DNA from: Thalassobacterium maritimum
GTDB taxonomy: Bacteria > Verrucomicrobiota > Verrucomicrobiia > Opitutales > Coraliomargaritaceae
Assembly: GCF_031127805.1 (NCBI RefSeq)
Contig: NZ_JARXHW010000020.1
Coordinates: 1 to 64,000 of the forward strand
Direction of reading: 5' to 3'
Length of the DNA: 64,000 nt
Shown here: positions 25,117 to 33,806 of the stretch, in pieces
Layout of the letters: every line of letters begins with the position of its first letter
Position numbering within the stretch: the first letter of the stretch is position 1
Translations under genes and position numbers: made by a program
The notes under the pieces: generated by a model
Seen by the model: the letters and a program-made list of their open reading frames with translations, nothing else
Told to the model about the DNA's origin: nothing
The model's database searches: none

Positions 25117-26031
25117 ATGAATGTACAAGAAATACCTCGAATGCGAAAGCTTGATCATAAGACAAACCCAGTGGAAGGGCGTGTTGTTTGGGCACCCGTT
25201 AAGTCCCTTTGGTTAAGTTTTCATGCGGTCATTGCAGTCGTTGGGGGGATCTTTACTTTTAGTTACGGTGCAGTATCTATAGCATTCGTATTTACAGTTG
25301 CGACCCTTTGCTTAGGGCATTCCATAGGCTTGCACCGGCTCCTTGTGCACCGAAGTTTCGAATGTCCTCGTTGGTTTGAGTATGTCTTAGTCCATCTCGG
25401 AACGGTGGTCGGGATGGGAGGACCGTTTCGCATTCTATACATGCACGACATCCGTGATTGGTCGCAACGTCATGAAGCATGTCATCCCTACTTTGTTCAC
25501 CAGAGTAAGATTTGGCGTGATTATATTTGGCAAATGCACTGTGACCTACGATTGAAGCATCCTCCGGAATTTAAGATAGAACCACGAATCGCGCAGGATC
25601 GAATATACCAGCAGATGCAGAAGGGCTGGATGCTCCAGCAAGTGCCATGGGCTGTTTTATTCTACCTGCTTGGTGGTTGGCCATTTGTGATTTGGACTGT
25701 GTCGGTTCGTATTACAATCTCTCTGATTGGGCATTGGTTGGTGGGGTATTTCGCACATAATACAGGGCAACGTGACTGGCACCTCCAAGGGCACGCAGTT
25801 CAAGGGCACAACCTTCCCCACATAGGATTACTCAGCATGGGAGAGTCTTGGCATAACAATCATCATGCATATCCCGAATCTGCGAAGCTCGGTCTGAGAG
25901 CATCACAACACGATCCGGGCTGGTGGGCCCTTCAGGCGCTCCAGGCCATTGGTCTAGTGTGGAAGCTAAAGCTTCCCAGGGACCTTCCTGGTAGACCAGA
26001 ACTCAAAGCAATATACGGAAAAACTAAATAG
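25117..26031 (+). CDS. Fatty acid (delta-9-type) desaturase
   Basis: Integral-membrane di-iron desaturase of 304 residues. The His boxes are HSIGLHRLLVH (HRxxxH), a central HDIRDWSQRHEACHPYF region, and HNNHHAYPESAKLG at the C-terminal side. Four hydrophobic stretches surround them. It should introduce a double bond into acyl chains and so alter membrane fluidity, but the middle box is unusual, so chain-position specificity is open. A ribosome-binding-like GGAG precedes the ATG. Base composition is visibly more A+T-rich than the genes on either side, so recent acquisition is possible. Confidence 0.85.
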   Translation: MNVQEIPRMRKLDHKTNPVEGRVVWAPVKSLWLSFHAVIAVVGGIFTFSYGAVSIAFVFTVATLCLGHSIGLHRLLVHRSFECPRWFEYVLVHLGTVVGMGGPFRILYMHDIRDWSQRHEACHPYFVHQSKIWRDYIWQMHCDLRLKHPPEFKIEPRIAQDRIYQQMQKGWMLQQVPWAVLFYLLGGWPFVIWTVSVRITISLIGHWLVGYFAHNTGQRDWHLQGHAVQGHNLPHIGLLSMGESWHNNHHAYPESAKLGLRASQHDPGWWALQALQAIGLVWKLKLPRDLPGRPELKAIYGKTK

Positions 26032-26128
26032 CCGAGTATATCCATTATTTTTTACCATGATATATCTACAGATTTTCGCCTTATTGCTGAAGCAGATCAA
26101 TATTGCACGAACTGTAGGAAAGAAACGT

Positions 26129-26220
26129 AGGGGCTTCACTTGTGACGCCCGCCGATAGTGAGTCGAAGGGCGTTGAGGTGTGCGCAAGTGGGCTTGCCCG
26201 CACAAGTGTTCCGCTCCCCT
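26129..26220. repeat. Palindromic intergenic element (REP/MITE-like)
   Basis: The 205-base gap after the desaturase gene holds a compound inverted repeat. Outer arms are AGGGG (26129) / CCCCT (26216) and CACTTGTG (26137) / CACAAGTG (26201). Inside are two hairpins: CGCCC / GGGCG (26146-26172) and GTGCG / CGCAC (26180-26203). The layout resembles the small palindromes mobilised by RAYT transposases, one of which lies at the window start. Copy number cannot be judged from one window. Confidence 0.4.
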
Positions 26221-26235
26221 CGCGTGTTAATAACT

Positions 26236-26697
26236 ATGAAAAGATATTTTAAACTATGCCTGTGGAGCCCGATTTGGTTTCCAGTCGTCCTCGGGCTGAT
26301 CGCTTATGCGCTCGAAAGCCTAACAGGAGATCTTTATGATACACTTCCTGAGTGGACAGTTGTTATTGGTTTTGTCGTTGTGCTCTCTGTCTTGTATGGG
26401 GGCGTTCAATACTTGATCACAATTGTTTTCCTTTGGGGGCGAATTAATTTTGATGATGCGAGAAGCTGGGTGAAATACATCTTGATGTTGCCGCTGATAT
26501 TTACGCTGGTTCAAGTGATCACGATGTTTGTGCTCATTGGATGGACTGCGCAAAGGCTCAATGATTTGAGTTGGATCGGTGCTCTGGCTCTTTTCGATCT
26601 AGTGCTAGGTTATGCGTATGTGGCGGTTTGGTTGCTAGGATTTATGGTGATACGAGCGTATCAAAGTTTTGTGACGCAGGAGGCTAGATATGAATGA
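26236..26697 (+). CDS. Hypothetical four-helix membrane protein
   Basis: Not recognised. It is about 153 residues from the ATG at 26236 (MKRYFKLCLWSPIWFPVVL). Four strongly hydrophobic stretches at roughly 8-25, 40-65, 78-102 and 118-140 point to an inner-membrane protein with short loops. The frame could begin at 26158, but that would include the palindromic element. The next gene starts 119 bases downstream on the same strand. There is no evidence for function. Confidence 0.65.
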   Translation: MKRYFKLCLWSPIWFPVVLGLIAYALESLTGDLYDTLPEWTVVIGFVVVLSVLYGGVQYLITIVFLWGRINFDDARSWVKYILMLPLIFTLVQVITMFVLIGWTAQRLNDLSWIGALALFDLVLGYAYVAVWLLGFMVIRAYQSFVTQEARYE

Positions 26698-26816
26698 TCA
26701 TAAGAAAAACAGCTGGCGGGCTGGATTGGATTGCTAGATTAAGCATTAGCCAAATTGTGCTTCGATGAGAGCGATTCGATCTTCCCATTAACCAATCTTT
26801 GTGTAGTTTTGTGGGC

Positions 26817-28820
26817 ATGAAAATTATATCCCCTCTCTTGGCGCTCGGTTGTGGTTTAATTGTGGGATATTTTCTTTTTGGGCGAAGCGAGCAGGCGCCT
26901 GTGGTGTCCACTTCGGGGCAGTCGCACTTCTCCGGGGCGTCCTCGCTGCCTGCTTCGAATTCAGTGCAGGACTCAGGGGCTTCACCGGAATTCGAAGCAT
27001 TTGAGCCTGAGTCAGGGTTTTCACAAGAATGGTTGGAGGCTTATGAGCGAATGACTCCTGTGGCCCGTTATGCCGCGCTGGCGGAAATGATGTCGACGAT
27101 TTCGGTGGAAGATTATCCGCGCATATTGGATCAGATTCGCGATCAATCGGAGGAGGGCATTGGGCAGCTTAGAAATGTGGTGCAGCAACAGTGGATCGCC
27201 ACAGATCCGCAGGGTATGTTAGCATACGTAGAAACGCTTGATTATAAATATCAACAAAGTTTGAGGCATTATGTTTTTCGAGAGTGGGCGAAGCAGGATT
27301 TTGATGCCGCCTGGGCGACCGCCCAAAGTCTTCCAATAGAGAAAATTCGTGAGCAAATGATCGCTTCGGTGATTGGCGGCGCCGCAATGGAGTCACCGCA
27401 TCGTGTGCTCAGCTTGCTACAGGCGGGCCAGTTGCCTGCGCGACAAGGTCAATGGATGTATCGTTCTGTTTTTCAGGCGCTGGCTGAGACGGACCCTGCG
27501 CAGGCGCGCCAAATGGCTGCGGCGATGCCCCCCGGAGATGAAAAGAAGTTTGCACTGCTGGGTAGTCTGGATGTTTGGATACAGGACGATTTCAATGCAG
27601 CGCTCGCTTGGATTAATTCTCTGCCAATGGACAGTGGCGTCTTTCGCGCCCGAACCGAACTCTTGCAAGGTATTCGTTCCCATGATTTTGAGGCCGTGCG
27701 TGAGATTATTGATTCCCAGTCCGATCCGGAGTTGCAAAAGGAATTGCTCCAGCAAGTGCAAATACAGAGCAGTGCGCGTGGAAGGTCCTTCGATGAAATT
27801 GTCGAAATGCTTTCCTGGCTAGAAGCACGTATGTCACCTGGAGATTTGAAGAATAAAATGAGCAGTACGATCTATGCCATGGCGGATAGTGATCTCGCGC
27901 GTACGGTTGATTATGCAATCAGCCTGCCCTACGGACAGGCTCGTTTGAATGCCTTGGGGGCGGTGGCCAACAAAATGGCGCAAGATGATTTGGAATCTGT
28001 GATTCGTTTTGCGGGAAGTCTTGAATATGATGATGAGCGCACACGCGTGCTCGATAGTATTACCCATCAGGTGCTGAGGCAGGGTGCGGAGACTGCGGCG
28101 GCATTTATTTTGGAGCATAACGATTCAGTTTTGCAGCAGCGGGTCGCACCTCAGCTGGTCCGGGAGTGGGCCGCTTACGATCGAGCTAGCACGATTGAAT
28201 GGATGGGGCATTTGACTGATGAGGAGGCCATTCGCCGTTCGCAAAGTGAACTGCTGCGCGTCTGGGGCGCGGAAGATGCGGCCGGTGCGGCCAGATATAT
28301 TGAAGAGACTTTCGAAGTCAGTCAGCGCTCACGTGTGTATCGAGATGTGATTGGTAATCTTGCGTATCAAGATCCACAGGGGGCGGTCGCTTGGTTGGAG
28401 CATTTACCGGAGGACGGTGTGAAGAACGAAAAAGATATCTATAGTCGCATCGCAGGAGCCTACGTGAATGTGGATCCACTCGCAGCTTCGGAGTGGGTGG
28501 ACAGTTTAGAGGTTGGTAAGCTGCGAGATGCTTCTATCAAAGCGCTCGCGCAGAAGGTGGTCCGTTTCGAGCCTGAGTCTGCCTTTATCTGGGCAAACTC
28601 AGTCGACAATGCCGCGGTGCGTAAAGATACGCAGTCCAGCACCATACGTGAGTGGGCTAAGCGTGACCCAGATGCAGCCTATCAGGCGGTTAAAGATGCG
28701 CGGATTGATGCGGAAGAAAAAGTCCCGCTGTTCAAAGAAATCGAAAAGCAGCGCAAGCCAGTTTCGCAGAGCGAAGAGCCCTCCGATTATGGACCTGTGA
28801 TGATTTCTGTAGTGAATTAA
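26817..28820 (+). CDS. Alpha-solenoid protein with W-x3-DP repeats
   Basis: About 667 residues with an N-terminal membrane anchor (MKIISPLLALGCGLIVGYFLFG) and a low-complexity linker. About thirteen degenerate helical repeats of 35-45 residues follow, each built around W/Y-A-x-x-D-P-x-x-A-x-x-W-x-x-x-L-P. Examples are QWIATDPQGMLAYVETL, WAKQDFDAAWATAQSLP, NLAYQDPQGAVAWLEHLP and WAKRDPDAAYQAV. This architecture is common in verrucomicrobial proteins of unknown function. A protein-binding scaffold on the periplasmic side is inferred. The ATG at 26817 places the anchor at the N-terminus. Confidence 0.75.
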   Translation: MKIISPLLALGCGLIVGYFLFGRSEQAPVVSTSGQSHFSGASSLPASNSVQDSGASPEFEAFEPESGFSQEWLEAYERMTPVARYAALAEMMSTISVEDYPRILDQIRDQSEEGIGQLRNVVQQQWIATDPQGMLAYVETLDYKYQQSLRHYVFREWAKQDFDAAWATAQSLPIEKIREQMIASVIGGAAMESPHRVLSLLQAGQLPARQGQWMYRSVFQALAETDPAQARQMAAAMPPGDEKKFALLGSLDVWIQDDFNAALAWINSLPMDSGVFRARTELLQGIRSHDFEAVREIIDSQSDPELQKELLQQVQIQSSARGRSFDEIVEMLSWLEARMSPGDLKNKMSSTIYAMADSDLARTVDYAISLPYGQARLNALGAVANKMAQDDLESVIRFAGSLEYDDERTRVLDSITHQVLRQGAETAAAFILEHNDSVLQQRVAPQLVREWAAYDRASTIEWMGHLTDEEAIRRSQSELLRVWGAEDAAGAARYIEETFEVSQRSRVYRDVIGNLAYQDPQGAVAWLEHLPEDGVKNEKDIYSRIAGAYVNVDPLAASEWVDSLEVGKLRDASIKALAQKVVRFEPESAFIWANSVDNAAVRKDTQSSTIREWAKRDPDAAYQAVKDARIDAEEKVPLFKEIEKQRKPVSQSEEPSDYGPVMISVVN

Positions 28821-28969
28821 TACTTATTACGAAGAATACACACTCAGACCTGCGCCATTAGGCTTCTGGTCGTGCTCTGAAAGTAACTTAGATCAAATGT
28901 TAGAGGTTTTAATGCGACTCTGAAGCAAGTCATTGGCATTACATTTTAGCTTGCGGTTTTAAGATTGTA

Positions 28970-29000
28970 TTGACTTAAGGTGTTCTATGGTAACTAATAC
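28970..29000 (+). promoter_or_regulatory. Candidate promoter of the GntR-ABC operon
   Basis: TTGACT at 28970 is followed 19 bases later by TAATAC at 28995 (or 15 bases later by TAACTA). The GTG start of the regulator lies at 29006, about where transcription would begin, so a leaderless mRNA is possible. The rest of the 186-base gap shows nothing notable. Confidence 0.35.
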
Positions 29001-29005
29001 ACTTA

Positions 29006-29386
29006 GTGCTCCCGTTTGAAGTTCAACATCAGCCAGGTAAACCTGTTTCCGAACAGCTTGTATATGCCGTAAAGAAGGCTGTGGCTCAGGGGCGTTTGCG
29101 TCCGGGGGATGCGTTTCCTTCGGTGCGGACTTTGAGTCGTGAGATGCGAATCAATCCAAACACAGCGCAGAAGGCAGTATCACAATTAACTCAGGCAGGT
29201 ATTCTTGAGATTCAGCCTGGCATTGGAACGCGTGTGCGTGAGCAGGCGGTAATTTCACAGGATGAAATGGCAGCTCTGATGGAGAAACCGCTGGAAGCGC
29301 TGGTGGTTGAGGCTAAGCGACTTGGACTCTCTGAAGGGCAGTTAGTGGCTCGACTTCGAAGCACATGGAAAAATCTTAACCGTTGA
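29006..29386 (+). CDS. GntR family regulator, YtrA subfamily
   Basis: 126 residues. An N-terminal winged helix has the GntR signature PVSEQLVYAVKKAVAQGRLRPGDAFPSVRTLSREMRINPNTAQKAVSQLTQAGIL and is followed by a short C-terminal tail instead of a large ligand domain, as in YtrA. Such regulators repress adjacent ABC transporter operons, and here an ABC ATPase gene starts 7 bases downstream. The start is GTG with no visible ribosome binding site. The inducer is unknown; in Gram-positives YtrA-type systems respond to cell-wall stress. Confidence 0.9.
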   Translation: MLPFEVQHQPGKPVSEQLVYAVKKAVAQGRLRPGDAFPSVRTLSREMRINPNTAQKAVSQLTQAGILEIQPGIGTRVREQAVISQDEMAALMEKPLEALVVEAKRLGLSEGQLVARLRSTWKNLNR

Positions 29387-29393
29387 ACCTATT

Positions 29394-30026
29394 ATGACTG
29401 AACTTGCTATTCATACCACTAAACTCTCACGTCATTTCGGGCGGTTGAAAGCTGTCCATGCGCTGGACCTTGATGTGCCGCGTCGATCAGTGTATGCCTT
29501 TCTTGGGGCCAATGGAGCGGGTAAGTCGACAACGCTTTCGATGTTGATTAATACTTTGCAGCCTAGCAGTGGGCAAGCCGTGGTCTTGGGGACTTTGTCG
29601 ACTCGATTGCGGCCTGCGCATTATCAAAAAATTGGTTATGTTGCAGAGCCTCAGGAATTGCCTGATTGGATGACCGGTGAGCAAATGATTCAGTTCCTCA
29701 AACCTCTATATCCGAGTTGGGACGAGGCTTTTCAAGAGAAACTACAGAGCAGCTTGGATGTGCCTTTGCTGCGTAAGGTTGCACACATGAGTCGCGGTGA
29801 GCAGATGAAGTTACGTCTGTTGTGCTCGATGGCTTATCGACCTGAGCTATTGATTTTGGATGAGCCCTTTTCGGGTTTGGATCCAGTGGTTCGAGAGGAC
29901 TTGTCGAGTGGTTTATTGGAACTCGTGGGGGAGGGCGACTGGACAGTGATTTTGGCTTCGCATGATGTGGACGAAGTCGAGCGATTGGCGGATTATGTTG
30001 GAATTTTGGCCGACGGTCGGATGTGA
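29394..30026 (+). CDS. ABC transporter ATP-binding protein (frame ends at a premature TGA)
   Basis: Nucleotide-binding subunit of a YtrB-like ABC-2 type transporter. Walker A is FLGANGAGKSTTLSML, Q-loop region YVAEPQELPDWMTG, a signature-like AHMSRGEQMKLRLLCSMA, Walker B LLILDEPFSGLD, and switch His in ILASHDVDE. The frame stops at TGA right after GILADGRM, yet the same frame continues for 93 codons with sequence typical of the C-terminus of this family. The nucleotide-binding core is complete, so the short product may still work. Confidence 0.85.
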   Translation: MTELAIHTTKLSRHFGRLKAVHALDLDVPRRSVYAFLGANGAGKSTTLSMLINTLQPSSGQAVVLGTLSTRLRPAHYQKIGYVAEPQELPDWMTGEQMIQFLKPLYPSWDEAFQEKLQSSLDVPLLRKVAHMSRGEQMKLRLLCSMAYRPELLILDEPFSGLDPVVREDLSSGLLELVGEGDWTVILASHDVDEVERLADYVGILADGRM

Positions 30027-30305
30027 TTTAGTGAACCTATTGAACAAGTGCAGCGGCGCTATCGGCGAGTCGCCGCGCATTTTGAGGGGCCGTGCGCGAG
30101 CGAAGCTGTGCCTAAAACTTGGCTGGAAGTCGAGTGTGCCGGGGCGGAACTACGCTTTGTTGACGATACCTTTGATGCAGAGTATTGCCGCGGGGAATTG
30201 GCGAAGTTAGGCAGACTCGTTGCGCTCGAGGAGCGTGCCATGAGCTTGAAAGAGATTTTCATTGCGGTGACCCGGCAACGAGGTGGAAAGGGAGCGTCTT
30301 TGTGA
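30027..30305 (+). pseudogene. C-terminal continuation of the ABC ATPase after an in-frame TGA
   Basis: Directly in frame with the ATPase gene and read after TGA 30024-30026, this encodes FSEPIEQVQRRYRRVAAHF… to …LKEIFIAVTRQRGGKG, the usual regulatory tail of YtrB-like ATPases. It ends with TGA overlapping the GTG start of the permease gene (GTGA), so the original coupled operon structure is intact. It has no start of its own except weak internal GTG/ATG codons. A single base change (for example CGA or TGG to TGA) would explain it; a sequencing error is the main alternative. Confidence 0.7.
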
Positions 30306-32035
30306 ATGCACTGAGAGCACTATTCTGGTTCGATTTCACACGCTGCCGCCGTTGGTTGTTGGTGTGGTGGCTCTGTTGTTGGATGCTCGCAGTTATGGGG
30401 TTAGCTTTGGTCCTCGGCGGCAAGTTGCTGTTTGCGGGCATTAGCCAGGTGATGCCCGTTGGAATCGCGTATTTGCTGATGCTGATTTTAGTTGGCCTCC
30501 TTTTTCAGACTTCGCATCCTGGGCGTAAGGAGAGTTGCTTGTGCGCACGTCCTGTGTCTGCGGGGCAGATTTTACTGAGTCGCTGGTGCTTCGCAGTAGT
30601 GTTGTTATTATTGCCATTTTATCTGTCGCAATTGCTGCCGCTGTTGTGGGTGGATCGGAGCACTGGCGCGCTGGCGGCTTTTACCCTCCACTACTGGGGG
30701 GTGCATTTCGGGCTGGTGGCGGTGCTTGGTGCTGTAGCGACTGCTTCGGAGAAGATGTATAGTTATGTCTTACGTTGTTTTTTCGGAGGCGCATTGCTGT
30801 TGGCCTTGGCTGATACTATGCGACGCTACTCTTGGCGCGAGGCGAATTGGATCTACGTGAAGTCTCCCGAGGCGGCTCAGTTGCTTCTGGAGGTAGGACT
30901 TTCGTTGGCTGGCTTGTTAATATTTGCTCCAATTATGTGGGCGCAGTATCGAGGGCGTGCTTCCTGGCGACTGGCTGTGGTTGGGTTGATGGGCGCGATT
31001 ACTTTAGCGGCTGCGTGGAAGCCAGTGAAATTCTTAACGGATGTCTCTCTGGTAGGACACGCGATGTCGGAACAGGTGGTGGATCTTGAGGGACTCACAA
31101 TCACGGTTGAACGACAGAGCCAGCATAGTTCCTATACCGTGCAGCGTAATCAAGGCGACACGAGTCGCAGCACCTATGCGCAATCGGTGCCCCCTTATTG
31201 GAAGAATGGTGCCGAAGAATTTTGGTTTATGCGGGGACGTTTTGAAATTGAAGGTTTGGATCCGACTTTGACCTACTCGGCACGTTTGCTCGAAGCGCGT
31301 TGGATCTCTGAGTCGGGCGATGTCGTGATTTATGACCCGCCGCTGAGAACGCATTTCATACGCAATCACGGGTATACGGCTCCAGCGCCGCCAGTGACAA
31401 GCGCTCGAATGACAGAATTGCTGGGTGAGCCACCTACGCGACCGCAGTATTTTCATCCGGTCACGGGGCAGACTGAGGTATTGTTATTTGGCGCCTGGAC
31501 TTCGATCTACAAACGCTATCAATCGACTCCAGGACGTTTGGAGCTACGGGTGCGGGTTGACTTTTATCGGCATGAGTTGAGTCAGCGTATTGCTTTAGCT
31601 GAGCAGGGGGGCGGGCTTTCTGCTAGTAGTCGCTATCACTTGCAGGGCTATGCTCAGACTGGCGATGAGTTTGAAGCTCGCTTAATGTACTTTACGCCGA
31701 AGCAGATGTGGGAGCGACCCATCGAGCAACGATGGAGTCATATTTCCCGTAACTGGTGGCTCTATGATTCGAATTCGGGACAACGAGCTCCTGCAATGGG
31801 CATCAGGGCGAGTGGTGTCTCTTTTTCGCAGAGTTTGAGTTGTCGTTATATCGAGCCTTCCTTTAAGGAAAATGGCAGTCGATGGCATCTGCCGGATCTT
31901 ACGCAGCCTGAACGGCTTGAGTTATTGCATATCGAGCCGCGCTATTTGGGCACTTCGGTGGTGGATGTGACGACGGAGGACTTTGCGCTGGTGACGCCAG
32001 AGACTATCGAAAGAGCTGAAAGGAATGAACTATGA
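30302..32035 (+). CDS. ABC-2 type permease with large extracytoplasmic domain
   Basis: About 577 residues from a GTG start that overlaps the ATPase frame by GTGA. The first 260 residues contain roughly six or seven hydrophobic helices, beginning RALFWFDFTRCRRWLLVWWLCCWMLAVMGLALVL. The remaining 310 residues are soluble and beta-rich and are predicted to be extracytoplasmic. I do not recognise that domain. The architecture is shared by the next gene, so the two probably form a heterodimeric permease with the upstream ATPase. The substrate is unknown. Confidence 0.75.
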   Translation: MNALRALFWFDFTRCRRWLLVWWLCCWMLAVMGLALVLGGKLLFAGISQVMPVGIAYLLMLILVGLLFQTSHPGRKESCLCARPVSAGQILLSRWCFAVVLLLLPFYLSQLLPLLWVDRSTGALAAFTLHYWGVHFGLVAVLGAVATASEKMYSYVLRCFFGGALLLALADTMRRYSWREANWIYVKSPEAAQLLLEVGLSLAGLLIFAPIMWAQYRGRASWRLAVVGLMGAITLAAAWKPVKFLTDVSLVGHAMSEQVVDLEGLTITVERQSQHSSYTVQRNQGDTSRSTYAQSVPPYWKNGAEEFWFMRGRFEIEGLDPTLTYSARLLEARWISESGDVVIYDPPLRTHFIRNHGYTAPAPPVTSARMTELLGEPPTRPQYFHPVTGQTEVLLFGAWTSIYKRYQSTPGRLELRVRVDFYRHELSQRIALAEQGGGLSASSRYHLQGYAQTGDEFEARLMYFTPKQMWERPIEQRWSHISRNWWLYDSNSGQRAPAMGIRASGVSFSQSLSCRYIEPSFKENGSRWHLPDLTQPERLELLHIEPRYLGTSVVDVTTEDFALVTPETIERAERNEL

Positions 32036-33648
32036 TTGTGCATTTACTTAAGAACGACTCGCGATTCTTGCGCCCTTGGCTCATCGCTTGGACTGTCGTG
32101 CTGATTGTGGGAGTGATCATGATTGCGGGACTGCGGACTCCGCTTGGTTGGGATCGGGGATACTGGAGTTTTCTACAATATGCGATACTGCTCAGCATGC
32201 TGGTACAAATGCTGTTCCATGCGGTCCTGGTGATCAAGATTGTGCAAAAGGAGAATCTGCAAAATTCGAAAAGTTACTGGCTTACGCGACCGATCAAATG
32301 CGGTCATTTAGTTGTGAGTAAATATGTGTTCTGGTTACTGTGGATCGTACTGCCGCAAATGCTGCAAGCCGCCGTGATGGGGGCAATCTTCCCAAGTGGG
32401 TGGGCCGGGGCGTCTCATGCGATCGGGGCGATGCTGTTGTTGACCTTTATATTGGGACAATGTTCGTTTCTGGCAGGAAGCCTGACGAAGGATTCAGGGC
32501 AGGCATTCGCAGTGCTGATAGGTGTACCTTTTGTGTTTTTGTTGCTGGGACACATTGTTCTAACCGCGGGGCGTAAGCTCCTTCCTCTCGATGGTATCTG
32601 GTATAGCATCTCTTCGATTCCATATTTGGAAGCAATTGTGCTTATATTTGTCGCTGTGTTAAATGTATTTGATTATTGGATACATTTGCAATGTCCTGGG
32701 CGACGTTGGCGTCATCGGCTGATTTGTGCTGGGGTGTTGGTTTTGATGATGCTCGCAGGGAGGTTGCCCACGTATGAGCCGCTGCCAGAATCTAATATAA
32801 TGCGGCCAGAGGGGGCCACGTTTGATTTGGGCGAGATTATGTTTACGCGTACTGATTATCCTTTGCCAGGTAGTCGGAGCGGACATGTCGATCGTACGGT
32901 TGAACTCTGGCGAGAAGTGAGCACTGGCAGCGATTATGGTCTGAAGGCACGGTATGAATGGAGCAGTTTGCCTGCAGGCTGGATAGCAGATATAGAGGCC
33001 TTGCGCAGTTTCGATAGTGAGGGGCGTTGGTTGCGCGCTCGTAATGATCGTAATCAAAATTGGTCTAAACAACGGACTTACAGTGATGCATTTGTCCATT
33101 CGCTTTTTCCAGAGGATATAATGGCGGAGGGGCTTAGATCGGGAGGGGGGAATAAACAGCTCTTTTCCAGCCCTTTTGTAAGGGTTGAGGACATGCGAGG
33201 GAATCGTGAGTTTTCAACGACATTTGCGACTCGTTTTTATCGTTCCGATAAAATTCGTTTGCCGCTAGATCCAGCCGCTAGGATGGATCTCGGCGCGACC
33301 CGATTGATACTAGATTTGGATGGAATTGATGGGGGGAGTGGCGATATCGTGTTATGGTTTAGCTATCTAGGGAGTGATGCTCTAGAGCACCAATTAGGGA
33401 ACGGTTTGGATGAGGGCTATTTTGTCTTGAGAGATCCAGTTTCGAGCCGCGTTGCGGTCGGCCGTCGTGGTGGTGGCAACTCCTCGTCTGCGCTGGGTTT
33501 ACTGACTACAGGCCAGTTCGAAATCACATTCTCGGGCCTGCCTTCTATGGTGAACGCAATGGATCGCCTCGAATTGTATTTTCTCCAGCAAAACTTAGTC
33601 GGCACTTATGTCGAAACGGTTTCTTACCAACTGCCAGCGGAGAATTAG
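32032..33648 (+). CDS. Second ABC-2 type permease-like protein
   Basis: 538 residues, starting in an ATGA overlap with the preceding permease gene, so translational coupling is likely. The N-terminal 220 residues have about six membrane helices (LIAWTVVLIVGVIMIAGL, LLSMLVQMLFHAVLVIKIV and so on). The motif NLQNSKSYWLTRPIKCGHLVVSKY resembles the loop of ABC-2 permeases where TRP is common. The C-terminal 310 residues are a soluble domain of unknown type. It probably pairs with the preceding permease. It is the last gene of the GntR-ABC operon; 158 bases separate it from blaI. Confidence 0.75.
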   Translation: MIVHLLKNDSRFLRPWLIAWTVVLIVGVIMIAGLRTPLGWDRGYWSFLQYAILLSMLVQMLFHAVLVIKIVQKENLQNSKSYWLTRPIKCGHLVVSKYVFWLLWIVLPQMLQAAVMGAIFPSGWAGASHAIGAMLLLTFILGQCSFLAGSLTKDSGQAFAVLIGVPFVFLLLGHIVLTAGRKLLPLDGIWYSISSIPYLEAIVLIFVAVLNVFDYWIHLQCPGRRWRHRLICAGVLVLMMLAGRLPTYEPLPESNIMRPEGATFDLGEIMFTRTDYPLPGSRSGHVDRTVELWREVSTGSDYGLKARYEWSSLPAGWIADIEALRSFDSEGRWLRARNDRNQNWSKQRTYSDAFVHSLFPEDIMAEGLRSGGGNKQLFSSPFVRVEDMRGNREFSTTFATRFYRSDKIRLPLDPAARMDLGATRLILDLDGIDGGSGDIVLWFSYLGSDALEHQLGNGLDEGYFVLRDPVSSRVAVGRRGGGNSSSALGLLTTGQFEITFSGLPSMVNAMDRLELYFLQQNLVGTYVETVSYQLPAEN

Positions 33649-33744
33649 GATCGATTGCTCTGAGATGCGCGTTGTTCTGAGCACGCCAAATTCTAAAGAT
33701 TAAATAGGTCGACCTTGAGCTAAGATATAGAAAAATCTTGCGCC

Positions 33745-33785
33745 TACTGTAATTACAGTATTGTTGTCTACTGTGTTCACAGTAG
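33745..33785. promoter_or_regulatory. Two BlaI-type operators
   Basis: Two dyads upstream of the BlaI-family gene share the core ACTGT-N4-ACAGT: TACTGTAATTACAGTA (33745-33760, a perfect palindrome) and CTACTGTGTTCACAGTAG (33768-33785). Their centres are 24 bp apart, just over two helical turns. They fit binding of a BlaI/MecI-like dimer and autoregulation of the blaI-M56 operon. Confidence 0.7.
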
Positions 33786-33806
33786 ATCATTATACGAAAG
33801 CAATTT

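Noticed and set aside
30024..30026. TGA read as selenocysteine in the ABC ATPase
   Set aside because: The position is not a Cys/Sec site in this family and no obvious stem-loop of SECIS type follows; a mutation or sequencing error is simpler.
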